A stretch of DNA of 64,000 nucleotides from Gemmatimonadetes bacterium 2013_60CM_65_52 (GCA_002215645.1 NGFI01000013.1:161573-225572), one strand, 5' to 3'; positions 8,057 to 16,581 are shown, counted from the stretch's first letter. Notes: generated by a model from the sequence alone, not told the origin. Translations and numbers: made by a program.

Positions 8057-9071
8057 CGCGCTTCTCGAAGCCGGTCGGCTTGCCGAGCAGCCGCCCGCGC
8101 GAGGTGAGCCACTCCGCCACCCAGTCCAGCAGCGTGGAATGGTGCAACGGCTCGAGGTCGAGCATCGAGCCCATGCGCGTCGAATTGCTCAGCAGCGCGT
8201 CTGGCACCTCGTCGCCGACGAATGACGGCGTGCAGTCGAGTCGCGCGGCCAATTCCTCCGCGAGCGCCTTCACGCGCAGACATTCACGTCCGGCAACATT
8301 CACGACGAACGGCTCCGGAGCGGCAGCTCGCGACAGCGCGGCGATCGCGAACGCGTTCGCGTCACCCTGCCAGATGACGTTGACCCAGCTCATTCGAAGA
8401 TCGATCGGCTGGTGCGACTGGATCTTCACCCCGAGATCCGTCAGCACGCCATACCGGAGGTCGTGCGCATAGTTGAGCCGGACGATCGCCGTGGGTGTGT
8501 CATGTCCCGCAGCGGCGGCCGAGTAGATCCGCTCGCGTGCGACGCATGACCAGGCGTACTCACCGACCGGCGCAAGCAAGTCTTCCTCGCGCGAGCCTCC
8601 CTGAGCAGCCAGTGTGAGCGCGTAGACGTTTCCGGTGCTGAACACCGCGATCCGTGCGCCGCGGAACCGCTCGGCCACGAGCGTCGGGAGGCCTGCGTTG
8701 AGCAGCCACGTCATGGCCGGATTTCCGGTCGTGCCAAACTTCTGACCAGCCATGTAGATGACGTTTTCCGTATCGGGAAGCGCCGCCAGGGCACGCGGAT
8801 CGAGCAGATCAGCAGAGATCGTCTCGACACCGGCCGCACGGAGCATCAAGGCAGCCTGCTCGTCCGTCCACCGGGACACCGCAGTCACACGACGCCCGGA
8901 CGCCGCGCGCTTCACCATTCGCCCAAGGGAAGGCCCCATTTTTCCGCCGGCGCCGAGAATGAGGAAATCGCCGGAGAGGGTGGACAGCAGCGAAACGAGC
9001 GAAGCCGGCGGGCGGGAGAGCAGCTCCTCGAGCTCGTCGTCGGAACGCGGTGCTGTCCGGAGGTCTTTCAC
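8043..9071 (-). CDS. NAD-dependent epimerase/dehydratase-like SDR protein with altered YxxxK
   Basis: Extended-SDR-like protein of 342 residues. The glycine-rich NAD motif appears as FLILGAGGKMGPSLGR, followed by ISADLLDP and VIYMAGQKFGTTG. The expected active-site YxxxK appears as YAWSC, with Cys in place of Lys, followed by VARERIY. The start is GTG at 9071, overlapping the acyltransferase stop as GTGA. A longer open frame upstream is a shadow of the acyltransferase gene. It overlaps the DHDPS-family gene downstream by 14 bases. The change at the catalytic lysine suggests a modified chemistry or a binding role. The substrate is unknown. Confidence 0.8.
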   Translation of the reverse strand: MKDLRTAPRSDDELEELLSRPPASLVSLLSTLSGDFLILGAGGKMGPSLGRMVKRAASGRRVTAVSRWTDEQAALMLRAAGVETISADLLDPRALAALPDTENVIYMAGQKFGTTGNPAMTWLLNAGLPTLVAERFRGARIAVFSTGNVYALTLAAQGGSREEDLLAPVGEYAWSCVARERIYSAAAAGHDTPTAIVRLNYAHDLRYGVLTDLGVKIQSHQPIDLRMSWVNVIWQGDANAFAIAALSRAAAPEPFVVNVAGRECLRVKALAEELAARLDCTPSFVGDEVPDALLSNSTRMGSMLDLEPLHHSTLLDWVAEWLTSRGRLLGKPTGFEKRDGSF

Positions 9072-9823
9072 ACGGACTTCGCCTCGGCGGCCAGTTCGCG
9101 CTGAAGCACTCGCCGCGCGCGGTCGATGGTGTCGTGCGTCTGATCGCGCAGTGCCGCGACATCCTTGGCAGTCAGGCCGGATGTCGGAATCGGCGCCAAC
9201 ACCCGTGCCTTCGCACGCGCGCGCCGAAAAGCGAAGCTTCCCTTGGCCATGCACGAGCGCGTTCCGGCCACAGCAATCGGGAGGATGGGCACTCCGGCAT
9301 CGATGGCGATGCGAAACGCGCCATCCTTGAACGGGAGCATCTCGTCCGTCCTGGCGCGCGTTCCTTCAGGAAAGATCATGACGCTCACGCGCTTCGCGAG
9401 CCGGTCCCGGCATCCCGCAACCGCCGAGACGATACTCTCACGCTTGCCGCGCTTGATGGGGATGTCGCTCGCCATCCGCATGAGCCAGCCATAGACGGGA
9501 ATCTTGAACAGCGTGTCCTTCGACAGCCACTTCATCTCCCACGGGAAATGGCTGATGAGGAAAATGTCGGCGTAAGACTCGTGATTTGATACCGCGACGT
9601 ACGGGTTTCGCGGATTGGCTGGTGTGGGCCCATCGGTCTCGAAATGCCAGAGCGGATTCAAGGTCACCGTTGCCACAGCCAGCTGCCGGAACGCGCGCCC
9701 CGCGTGGTAGCGGCCTGGATCGAATGGGGCGGTAAACAGCCAAACCACGCCGACGTACAGGAGGCCGACGAGGACGACGAGCACCAACGTGATCCAGCCG
9801 ATTGCGCTGAGGATTCGTTCCAT
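9068..9823 (-). CDS. 1-acyl-sn-glycerol-3-phosphate acyltransferase (PlsC family)
   Basis: Membrane-bound acyltransferase of the LPLAT family, 251 residues. It transfers an acyl chain to lysophosphatidate or a similar acceptor in phospholipid synthesis. An N-terminal membrane segment (WITLVLVVLVGLLYVGVVWL) precedes the catalytic NHX4D motif (NHESYAD) and the glycerol-phosphate binding motif FPEGTR. The ATG at 9823 places the membrane helix 8 residues in. An in-frame ATG at 9865 would overlap the SufE gene by 26 bases. It is first in an overlapping operon with the SDR and DHDPS-family genes. Confidence 0.88.
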   Translation of the reverse strand: MERILSAIGWITLVLVVLVGLLYVGVVWLFTAPFDPGRYHAGRAFRQLAVATVTLNPLWHFETDGPTPANPRNPYVAVSNHESYADIFLISHFPWEMKWLSKDTLFKIPVYGWLMRMASDIPIKRGKRESIVSAVAGCRDRLAKRVSVMIFPEGTRARTDEMLPFKDGAFRIAIDAGVPILPIAVAGTRSCMAKGSFAFRRARAKARVLAPIPTSGLTAKDVAALRDQTHDTIDRARRVLQRELAAEAKSV

Positions 9824-9839
9824 CAGATGTCGTTCGGGT

Positions 9840-10304
9840 TCAGGCGGCGATTGCGTTACGGGCATGGCGCTTGACGCGCGAGATCATCGCGTTGAGACCG
9901 GCTTCGCGCCCCGCCAGACCGATTCCTTCCATCATCTGCCGCACGAAATCCGAGGGAATGGCGAGCGTCGTCTCCGGCGGCTGGCCGTTGACGGCGGAGA
10001 ACAGGATCGCCAGGAAGGCGGCAATGGTCGGCGACTGCCGGGAGTTGAGATCCGCGTAGAAGTAGAGTTTGCCGTCGCGAACTTCCGGGAACAAATCCAC
10101 GCGGGTCTGGCATTCAGGTACGTTGAAGGCGGCACGATCGAGAGCCGCGAGGCGATCAGGTACAGGCTCGAGCTGCTTCGCATAGTGCAGCAAGGCCTGC
10201 ATCTTTTCCTCGCGTCCGAGGGCGCGGAATCTGCTGAGCACTCGCGCCACCGACGGCGGGAGCGACGCGTCGTCGGGTTCCGTCATGCTGGAGATAAAAA
10301 CCAT
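9840..10304 (-). CDS. sufE: SufE-family sulfur-acceptor protein
   Basis: SufE partner of cysteine desulfurase in Fe-S cluster assembly, 154 residues. The sulfur-accepting cysteine is in NVPECQTRVDLFPEV, and the C-terminal helix region (GLAGREAGLNAMISRVKRHA) is typical. SufS is not in the window, so the partner is encoded elsewhere. An alternative start at 10286 (MTEPDD) would give 148 residues, and no clear ribosome site decides between them. It is divergent from the OsmC gene across 56 bases and lies just upstream of the acyltransferase operon. Confidence 0.88.
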   Translation of the reverse strand: MVFISSMTEPDDASLPPSVARVLSRFRALGREEKMQALLHYAKQLEPVPDRLAALDRAAFNVPECQTRVDLFPEVRDGKLYFYADLNSRQSPTIAAFLAILFSAVNGQPPETTLAIPSDFVRQMMEGIGLAGREAGLNAMISRVKRHARNAIAA

Positions 10305-10309
10305 GGCGT

Positions 10310-10326
10310 GAACGCGTCAAGCGTTC
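10310..10326. promoter_or_regulatory. 6-bp inverted repeat between sufE and osmC
   Basis: GAACGC (10310-10315) and GCGTTC (10321-10326) are a perfect inverted repeat with a 5-base loop in the 56-bp divergent spacer. It could be an operator shared by the Fe-S (SufE) and peroxide-response (OsmC) genes. This is position-based inference, and six base pairs can occur by chance. Confidence 0.25.
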
Positions 10327-10360
10327 TCGCCGCCCACTGCCCACCCAAGCACGAGAAACA

Positions 10361-10786
10361 ATGCCGACCAGAAAGGCGACAGCGAAGTGGACCGGAGGGC
10401 TCAAGAGCGGAAACGGCAGCTTCCGCTCCGAGACCGGCCTTACCGCGAACTACAGCTTTGGCACGCGATTCGGCGACCAGGCGGGCTCCAATCCCGAGGA
10501 GCTCCTCGCCGCCGCCGAGGCGGCCTGTTTCAGCATGGCGCTCAGCGCGGGGCTCGAAAAGGAGGGTTTCACGCTCACCAACATCGAGACGTCGGCGGCC
10601 TGCACCGTCGAGAAGGTGGGTGAAGGATTCAAGATCACGCGCATGGATCTCACCGTCACCGCAAGCGTGCCCGGAGTCGACAACACGAAATTCCAGGCAA
10701 TCGCGCTCGCCACGAAGGAAAGCTGCCCCGTCTCTACGGCGCTCAAAGGAAACGTGACGATCAGTCTTCAGGCGACGCTCGCCTGA
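10361..10786 (+). CDS. OsmC/Ohr-family peroxiredoxin
   Basis: Cytoplasmic thiol peroxidase of the OsmC family, 141 residues, which reduces organic hydroperoxides. The two redox cysteines are visible in AAEAACFSMALS and ESCPVS, and NPEELLAAAEAA is the family signature helix. The length is typical. The gene is divergent from sufE, which fits oxidative-stress linkage. Its stop codon overlaps the convergent GT87 gene by 19 bases, and both stops sit in one hairpin. Confidence 0.92.
   Translation: MPTRKATAKWTGGLKSGNGSFRSETGLTANYSFGTRFGDQAGSNPEELLAAAEAACFSMALSAGLEKEGFTLTNIETSAACTVEKVGEGFKITRMDLTVTASVPGVDNTKFQAIALATKESCPVSTALKGNVTISLQATLA
10768..10786. terminator. Hairpin holding both convergent stop codons
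   Basis: TCAGGCG (10768-10774) pairs perfectly with CGCCTGA (10780-10786) around a 5-base loop. Its last three bases are the OsmC stop TGA and its first three are the complement of the GT87 stop. It probably serves as a two-way terminator or 3'-end stabiliser, although no T-run follows on either strand. Confidence 0.5.
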
Positions 10787-11874
10787 TCGCTCACTGCCGC
10801 ACGCCGCCAGAGTGAGCGCTGCACGGCGATCCAGATCGCGAGCGTGGGAATCGCGAGCCGATAGAGCATGATCGTCTCGTCCCGCCAGATACGGCCGGGG
10901 ACGAGCGTGCTGAGGAGTGGGATGCTGACGAAGGCCACACCAAACAGCAGCGTGCGGAGTGGTGTCGGATCGTCCGCGAACCAGAGCGTCGCTCCGACGA
11001 ACGCAATGAGGAAGCTGGCCCGCTCGGCCTGGTGGTTGAACAGCACCACGTAGAGCAGCACGGAACAAAGGTAAAGAAAGCGAAACGGCGTCTCATCCCA
11101 TCGATTGCGGCGCACGGCGAGTGGCGCGAGAAGGACGATGGTGCCGCCGAGCTGTATGGGCCAGTTCGGCACTGCGAGCCCCGTCCACCGATGCACCAGC
11201 TCCATCACCGAGAACCATCGCTGGCCCGCATCGAATGACTCGACGGCCCGCCACGACGTGTACTGCGCGAGCAGGGTCGATGGCGACGTCACGAGCAGCG
11301 GCAGCGCGAAGGCCACAATCGCCGCTCCACCGGCCAGCAATCCCGTACGAATGGCCCGACGGCGCGGAATGGCGAACGTGAGCGCGACGAGCGGAAAGAT
11401 CTTCACCGAAGCGCCGAGCACCGTGGCCGCCGCGGCCTGCCAGAGCCGCAATTTTTCCAGCGCGGCGAACGTGAAGATGATCAACGCCGCAACCAGCGCG
11501 TTGCTCTGCGCGTTCTGCATGCCCCGGAGAACCTCGAGGAGCAGACAACTCTGCGCGATGAGCGCCGCGCGCGCCGAGAGCACCCGCTCGACCGCGAGAA
11601 AGAGAAGGACGGCGTTCAGCGAGTTCCAGAGGAACAGCGCGAGCGGCCAGGGGAGCCACGCGAACGGCTCGAACAGGAGCGCGAACGTCGGGCTGTACTT
11701 GAAGCGATCGGAGTGCTCGGCCGGATACTCGGCGTAGAGGTCGTCTCCTGCCAGCAGGTGCCGGGACGCGAGCCGGAAGATCTCGAAGTTGCCCGATGGA
11801 CGCGCGGCGCTTCGCAGCGATGCAGCGGCGTCGCCGCGCACGACCGCCGACGCGGCGCGCGAGAACGCAGGCAA
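10768..11874 (-). CDS. GT87/DUF2029-family membrane glycosyltransferase
   Basis: Polytopic membrane protein with the DUF2029/GT87 pattern, which includes mycobacterial polyprenyl-phosphate-mannose-dependent mannosyltransferases. The family region DDLYAEYPAEHSDRFKYSP precedes a series of hydrophobic helices, and the C-terminus is RSLWRRAAVSDQASVA. From the TTG at 11874 it is 368 residues. The same frame stays open upstream and encodes a first membrane helix (RRILLALFLIVAGTDA), so the true start is probably about 27 codons earlier. The only near-start codon there is CTG at 11955, 4 bases past the upstream gene's stop, which would give 395 residues. The donor and acceptor are unknown. Confidence 0.8.
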   Translation of the reverse strand: MPAFSRAASAVVRGDAAASLRSAARPSGNFEIFRLASRHLLAGDDLYAEYPAEHSDRFKYSPTFALLFEPFAWLPWPLALFLWNSLNAVLLFLAVERVLSARAALIAQSCLLLEVLRGMQNAQSNALVAALIIFTFAALEKLRLWQAAAATVLGASVKIFPLVALTFAIPRRRAIRTGLLAGGAAIVAFALPLLVTSPSTLLAQYTSWRAVESFDAGQRWFSVMELVHRWTGLAVPNWPIQLGGTIVLLAPLAVRRNRWDETPFRFLYLCSVLLYVVLFNHQAERASFLIAFVGATLWFADDPTPLRTLLFGVAFVSIPLLSTLVPGRIWRDETIMLYRLAIPTLAIWIAVQRSLWRRAAVSDQASVA

Positions 11875-11959
11875 CGTCGCGAGCCATTTCCCCGTCGCGT
11901 CCGTGCCCGCGACGATCAGGAAAAGCGCGAGCAGGATCCGCCGAGGACGAGCCAGACTT

Positions 11960-12268
11960 TCAGACGCTGTAGTATTCCTTGATGCACATCGTGACGACGC
12001 GCTGGAGCAGGCGTACCTGCTCCGCCGTGTCCGACATGGCCCGAACCTCGGGCAGGCTGCTCCAGAGGTCCTTGAGCGTAACGAGCAACTGCTCGGGAAG
12101 GATGTGCTTCTCGTGCGCCTCGCGCGCCACGAGCATCAGCGCGGTCTGAAGCGGGCTCGGCGACTGGCCATCCGAGAGGTACCGGCGAAGGGCGTCCTTG
12201 AGGGCGGCAATCGTCTCGTCGGCCAAGGGACTCGGCGGCGGCGTCCCCGTGTCGTGCGCCATCATCAT
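11960..12268 (-). CDS. Small hypothetical protein
   Basis: 102 residues from the first of three consecutive ATG codons (12268, 12265, 12262). The open frame extends to 12367, but the extra Arg-rich stretch looks non-coding. The protein is predicted mostly helical, with no membrane segment, signal peptide or cysteine motif. It ends VVTMCIKEYYSV. I do not recognise the family. It lies immediately upstream of the GT87 gene and is probably co-transcribed with it. Confidence 0.55.
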   Translation of the reverse strand: MMMAHDTGTPPPSPLADETIAALKDALRRYLSDGQSPSPLQTALMLVAREAHEKHILPEQLLVTLKDLWSSLPEVRAMSDTAEQVRLLQRVVTMCIKEYYSV

Positions 12269-12347
12269 CGAATGAAGAGCCCGTTGAGGTGAAACCAGGG
12301 CAGCGGTGACGCGCTTCGAGCGGCCTCGTCGCTGAGCTCGCGACGAA

Positions 12348-12374
12348 TGTTTATCCGGCGTAGGCATCCGTCAA
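12348..12374 (-). promoter_or_regulatory. Possible housekeeping promoter for the small hypothetical gene
   Basis: Read on the minus strand, TTGACG (complement of 12369-12374) is a five-of-six -35 match, followed after 15 bases by TAAACA (complement of 12348-12353). The spacer is short and the -10 weak, so this is tentative. It would drive the 11960-12268 gene and the GT87 gene. Confidence 0.3.
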
Positions 12375-12472
12375 GGGCAGCCGTCACCACTGTACTGTGT
12401 CAGGCGGCGCACTACTTGCATAACAGAGACAGTTTTTCCTCCTACGGGCCACACTCCGCTGTTCCGAACGAC

Positions 12473-12832
12473 GTGAGCCGCCACGCCATACTCGTGTTCT
12501 CATCGGATGCACTGGCGGCCGCGCTACTCGCGGCTGCCGCCGAGTTGGCGGGTTATGCGCCGCATTTCGCTCGGACCGATGAGACTGCTCGCAGTGCAGT
12601 CCGCCGCGTGCGCCCGCGTCTCGTGCTCATCGACGTCGATCACGACGAGACGTGCTCGGACGAGTTCATCGGTCCGGCGCTCATGATGCAGGCGCGCGTG
12701 CTGCTTGTCAGATCCAAGCGCAGCCACCGTGATGCAAGCGACCTGGTCGAGCGGCTTCGCGTGCGCGTCCTCGATCTGCCAATGGATTACGGGGCGCTCA
12801 CGAGGACGCTCAAGGAGGAGCTGGAACGGTGA
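12473..12832 (+). CDS. Degenerate receiver-like protein
   Basis: 119 residues from the GTG at 12473 with a CheY-like layout. The first strand (AILVFSSDALAAALL) lacks the acidic pair. The third strand is RLVLIDVDHDE, with an Asp where the phospho-acceptor would be. The ARVLLVRSKRSH strand follows, and the last strand (VRVLDLPMDY) lacks the conserved Lys-Pro. A longer open frame begins at 12347, but its first 42 residues look non-coding. If real, it is a pseudo-receiver that would not be phosphorylated in the normal way. No kinase is adjacent. It is convergent with recQ. Confidence 0.6.
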   Translation: MSRHAILVFSSDALAAALLAAAAELAGYAPHFARTDETARSAVRRVRPRLVLIDVDHDETCSDEFIGPALMMQARVLLVRSKRSHRDASDLVERLRVRVLDLPMDYGALTRTLKEELER

Positions 12833-12836
12833 CAAG

Positions 12837-12857
12837 ACGGTGAATGGCGTTCACCGT
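12837..12857. terminator. 8-bp hairpin between convergent genes
   Basis: ACGGTGAA (12837-12844) and TTCACCGT (12850-12857) form a perfect 8-bp stem with a 5-base loop in the 18-base gap and 5' edge of the convergent recQ 3' end. A third partial copy (CCGTTCACC) follows at 12861-12869. Its position suits a two-way terminator, but no T-run is present. Confidence 0.5.
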
Positions 12858-14425
12858 TGACCGTTCACCATTTCACGCCGCGCGAACCGGCGTTGCGCGT
12901 CGCAGGCGTCGCAGTTGCCGCAGGTCCACTCATCGTCCACCGCCTCGCCGAAGTATTCCAGCAGATGGCGGGTGCGGCAGCGCGCAGACTGACAATACGC
13001 GACCATTGCGCGCAGCTTCGCGTGATCCTGCTCGCGCCGCGCCTCGTAATCCGTCAGATCCGCGCTGAGGTCGACCGAAGTCAGCCGGCTGGTCACCCGC
13101 TCCCACTGCGCGCCGCGATGCTCGCGCACGAGCGCGTGCCGCTTGAGCAGCACGAGCACGATGCGCGCCTTGCGCCGCGCCACGTCCGACCGCTCCGCCA
13201 GGGTCGAGAGCTCGACGCGTTCGCCGAGCGGATATTGCTCCAGCATCAGTGCCACCTTGGCGGCCTCCTCGACGTCCGGATACTTGCCGCCGAGGAAGTA
13301 CGATTGCACACGTGAATCCTCAACACGGTAGAGAATGATGCAGGATGCCGGCAGTCCATCCCGCCCCGCGCGCCCCGCCTCCTGATAGTAGGCCTCGACG
13401 GAGCCCGGAAAGTGGTAGTGGAGCACGTAGCGCAGGTCGCGTTTGTCGATGCCCAGACCGAAGGCGTTGGTGGCAATGATGGCCGCGTGATCGCCTGCCA
13501 TGAATGCGTCTTGCGACGCTTTGCGTGCGGTCGGACTCATTTTTCCGTGATAGAGCCCCATGCCGAACCGGTCCTTCAGCCGCTCGAACAGCCGTTCGGC
13601 CTCGCGCACCGTGGCGGTGTAGATGATGCCGCTGCCGGACGACTCGGCCAGGACGCGTTCCACCTCCTCGTCCTTGCTCGAGGTGTTGACCGTGCGCCGT
13701 ACCTCGAAGCGGAGATTCGGGCGCGCGAATCCCGTGACGGTGACGCTCGGATCGTCCATGCCGAGCTGCCGCACGATGTCCGCACGGACGTCCGCGGTTG
13801 CGGTCGCCGTCAGGGCGAGGATGTTCGGCTCCCCGAGACGCGCGATGACGGAGCCGAGCGTGAGGTAGTCGGGACGGAAGTCGTGTCCCCACTGGCTTAC
13901 GCAGTGCGCCTCGTCGACAACGATGAGACTCACCGTGCGCGTCAACAGGCGGTCGAAGAACTCACGGTCCTTGAATCGCTCGGGCGTGAGGTACAGAATC
14001 TCGCCTTCTCCCTCGAGTACCCGGCGCGCGGTTTCACGCGCTTCTACCGTGTTGAGATGCGAATGCATGACGAGCGCGTCCACCCCGTGGGCGTGGAGCT
14101 TGTCCTGCTGGTCCTTCATGAGGGCGATGAGTGGACTCACGACGATGGTGAGTCCGGGCAGGAGCAGCGCGGGCAATTGATAGACAATCGACTTTCCGGC
14201 GCCGGTGGGCATGACGACGAGGGCGTCACGCCCTTCCAGCACGGCTTTGATCGGCTCCCATTGTCCCTTGCGAAAATCTGCATGCCCGAAGCGGTCGCGA
14301 AGCACATCGCGCGCACGGGCTCTCGAGGCGGCCTTCGGCACGGGCATACGAGAGGCACGAAGCGGGCCCGGTACGTCGGCGCCCAGCCTGCTTGGAATCG
14401 CACGAATGCGCGGGCGCGATGACAT
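12851..14425 (-). CDS. recQ: RecQ-family ATP-dependent DNA helicase
   Basis: 3'-5' DNA helicase of the RecQ family, 524 residues, for repair of broken or stalled replication forks. Walker A MPTGAGKS is near 72-79, DEAH is at 171-174 followed by CVSQWGHDFRPDY, motif III is LTATATADV, and motif VI region is YYQEAGRAGRDG. The zinc-binding region has four cysteines (CRTRHLLEYFGE then CGNCDAC). There is no HRDC domain, so it is shorter than E. coli RecQ (about 610). ATG 14425 was taken; an internal ATG at 14347 would remove a basic leader. It is divergent from the GT2 gene by only 32 bases. Confidence 0.93.
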   Translation of the reverse strand: MSSRPRIRAIPSRLGADVPGPLRASRMPVPKAASRARARDVLRDRFGHADFRKGQWEPIKAVLEGRDALVVMPTGAGKSIVYQLPALLLPGLTIVVSPLIALMKDQQDKLHAHGVDALVMHSHLNTVEARETARRVLEGEGEILYLTPERFKDREFFDRLLTRTVSLIVVDEAHCVSQWGHDFRPDYLTLGSVIARLGEPNILALTATATADVRADIVRQLGMDDPSVTVTGFARPNLRFEVRRTVNTSSKDEEVERVLAESSGSGIIYTATVREAERLFERLKDRFGMGLYHGKMSPTARKASQDAFMAGDHAAIIATNAFGLGIDKRDLRYVLHYHFPGSVEAYYQEAGRAGRDGLPASCIILYRVEDSRVQSYFLGGKYPDVEEAAKVALMLEQYPLGERVELSTLAERSDVARRKARIVLVLLKRHALVREHRGAQWERVTSRLTSVDLSADLTDYEARREQDHAKLRAMVAYCQSARCRTRHLLEYFGEAVDDEWTCGNCDACDAQRRFARREMVNGQR

Positions 14426-14457
14426 GACATCTGTCGCGCGTGCATATTGCCGCGCGC

Positions 14458-15390
14458 ATGAGAGCCACCGTCGTCGTTCCCACCTATCGTCGATCTGCCG
14501 ACCTGACCAGATGTCTGGCTGCGATTCGCCTGCAGACGCGAGCGCCGGACGCCGTCATCGTCACCGTGCGCGCCGATGACGCCGAATCCGCGGCCGTCGT
14601 CAGTGCCCTATCGCCATCGTGGCCTGCGTTGAAGAGCGTCACCGTCGCTCGGCCCGGTGTGGTCGCGGCGATGAATGCGGCCCTCGATGCAGCGGACGGC
14701 GACATCTTCGCCCTCACCGACGACGATGCCGAACCGGAGCCCGAGTGGCTCGAGCGTCTGCTCGCCGCTTTCGAGATGGATCCGCACATCGGCGGAGTGG
14801 GCGGTCGCGACGTTCAGGAGCGTGCGGATGCGCGCGCGAGAGACGTTGGCCGCGTGCAATGGTTCGGGCGGACGATCGGCAATCACCACGCCGGCATCGG
14901 CGCCGCGCGCCACGTGGACGTCCTCAAGGGGGTCTGTTGTGCGTTCCGCCTGTCGCCGCTCCGCGACATCCGGTTCGACGAGCGGCTCCGCGGCACTGGT
15001 GCGCAGGTGCATTGGGAGCTCGCGCTCTGTCTGGCGATGCGAAAAAAGGGGTGGATCCTCGTGTACGATCCCGCGATTCGCGTCCGGCATCACATCGGCG
15101 TTCGTCATGACGCCGACCAACTGCATCGCGGACGGTTCGACGTCGAGCCGCACGAGAATGCCGTGTTCAACGAAACGCTGGCCATCGCGGAACATCTGCC
15201 GACGCTGCGCCGCGCCGTGTTTCGCGTCTGGGCACTGCTCGTGGGGACGGCCGCCGAGCCGGGCGTCCTTCAGGTGCCGCGCATTGCGCTGCGTGAGGGC
15301 CGGGCGTCGCTGACGCGTTTCGCCGCGACACAGCGTGCCCGCGCGCAGGGATTTCGGGCTGCGCATCGCGATGAACGGCCCGACGAGTGA
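14458..15390 (+). CDS. GT2-family glycosyltransferase
   Basis: Inverting GT-A-fold glycosyltransferase, 310 residues, which adds a sugar from a nucleotide sugar to an envelope or secreted glycan. The N-terminal strand TVVVPTYRRSADL is typical, and the metal-binding DxD-type motif is ALTDDDAEPEPEW. The C-terminal part holds FDERLRGTGAQVHWELALC, which resembles the catalytic-base region. There is no clear membrane anchor. ATG 14458 was taken over GTG 14440. The stop overlaps the next gene as GTGA, so the two are coupled although their functions look unrelated. Confidence 0.87.
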   Translation: MRATVVVPTYRRSADLTRCLAAIRLQTRAPDAVIVTVRADDAESAAVVSALSPSWPALKSVTVARPGVVAAMNAALDAADGDIFALTDDDAEPEPEWLERLLAAFEMDPHIGGVGGRDVQERADARARDVGRVQWFGRTIGNHHAGIGAARHVDVLKGVCCAFRLSPLRDIRFDERLRGTGAQVHWELALCLAMRKKGWILVYDPAIRVRHHIGVRHDADQLHRGRFDVEPHENAVFNETLAIAEHLPTLRRAVFRVWALLVGTAAEPGVLQVPRIALREGRASLTRFAATQRARAQGFRAAHRDERPDE

Positions 15391-16547
15391 AGCAACAAGG
15401 AGCCGAGACCGCCGCCGGATTCGACTGCTTCGCGATTGTCGCGCCGGGCCTCGAGCCATTCGCCCTGGCGGAGGCGCGCGAGCTCGGCCTCGACGTGCGC
15501 GCGGTGGATGGCGGATTCGAGTGGTCCGGGGATGCGCGCAGCGTCCTGGCCGCCAACATCGGGTTGCGCATCGCATCGCGTGTGCTGGTGCGGCTCGCGA
15601 GCTTCGATGCGCGGTCCTTTGCGGAGCTCGAGCGGCGCGGGCGACAGGTGCCGTGGCAGCGCGTCGTGCGGGAGGGCGCGGCGGTGCGATTTCGCGTCAC
15701 GAGCAGGAAGTCGAAGCTGTATCACACGGGCGGCATCGCACAGCGGTTGAGCGACGCGGTGCGCCGCGCGCTTCCCGGCGTAAGCACGAGCGAGGCCGCG
15801 GATGAAGCCGAAGACCTGGATGCCGCGACGTTGATCGTCGTGCGGTTTCTGCGCGATCACTGCACCATCAGCGCGGATACGTCCGGCGCGTTGCTGCATC
15901 GACGCGGATATCGCGAAGCGACGGCGAAAGCGCCTGTTCGAGAGACGATCGCGGCCGCGCTTCTGCGTGCGTCGGAATGGGACGCGACTGCGCCGCTGGT
16001 GGACCCGTTCTGCGGATCGGGCACCATTCCCATCGAGGCTGCGCTCGTGGCCCTCGGCCGCGCACCGGGAGTGCGGCGTCATTTCGCCGTGGAGCATTGG
16101 CCGGGCGTACGTGCGACGCTCGCGGCTGAGGTGCGGACTGAGCTCGCCGCGCGCGCGGTGGCGCGCGAGCACGCCGCGATCATCGGCAGCGATCGAGATG
16201 CGGGCGCGATTGCCGCCGCGACGGCGAATGCAATGCGGGCAGGTGTGGCGGAGGCCGTGTCGTTCACCGAGCGGAGCATTTCTGCGGCGTCGTTTCCGGC
16301 TGGTGCGCGCGGCTGGGTCGTGACGAATCCGCCGTATGGAGTGCGCGTTGGTGAGTCCTCGAAGGTGCGCGACCTTTGGGCCACGTTCGGCCGGGTGCTG
16401 CGAGAACGCGCGGGGGGATGGCGGATCGCGCTGCTGTCGCCGGACATGGCGCTCGAGCGTCAGCTCGGCTTTCCGGTGCAGGTGGTTGCGACGACGTCGA
16501 ATGGCGGGATTCCGGTGCGGTTGGTGGTCGCCGACGTTCCTGCGTAG
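15387..16547 (+). CDS. THUMP-domain class I SAM-dependent RNA methyltransferase
   Basis: RNA methyltransferase of the RlmL-N/Trm14 (UPF0020) family, 386 residues. The N-terminal half is a THUMP-like RNA-binding region (ARVLVRLASFDARSF, then RFRVTSRKSKLYHTGG). The catalytic half contains LVDPFCGSGTIPIEAAL for SAM binding and TNPPYGVRVG, the NPPY motif typical of N2-guanine or N6-adenine methylation. The gene starts with GTG overlapping the GT2 stop. The target could be 23S rRNA or a tRNA. Such genes are often wrongly labelled DNA methylase. Confidence 0.9.
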   Translation: MKQQGAETAAGFDCFAIVAPGLEPFALAEARELGLDVRAVDGGFEWSGDARSVLAANIGLRIASRVLVRLASFDARSFAELERRGRQVPWQRVVREGAAVRFRVTSRKSKLYHTGGIAQRLSDAVRRALPGVSTSEAADEAEDLDAATLIVVRFLRDHCTISADTSGALLHRRGYREATAKAPVRETIAAALLRASEWDATAPLVDPFCGSGTIPIEAALVALGRAPGVRRHFAVEHWPGVRATLAAEVRTELAARAVAREHAAIIGSDRDAGAIAAATANAMRAGVAEAVSFTERSISAASFPAGARGWVVTNPPYGVRVGESSKVRDLWATFGRVLRERAGGWRIALLSPDMALERQLGFPVQVVATTSNGGIPVRLVVADVPA

Positions 16548-16550
16548 GAG

Positions 16551-16567
16551 TATCCGCCGCTCGGATA
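16551..16567 (+). terminator. Short hairpin after the RNA methyltransferase gene
   Basis: TATCCG (16551-16556) and CGGATA (16562-16567) pair perfectly around a 5-base loop, four bases after the methyltransferase stop. There is no T-run, so intrinsic termination is possible but unproven. Confidence 0.4.
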
Positions 16568-16581
16568 GCTCTGATCCATCA

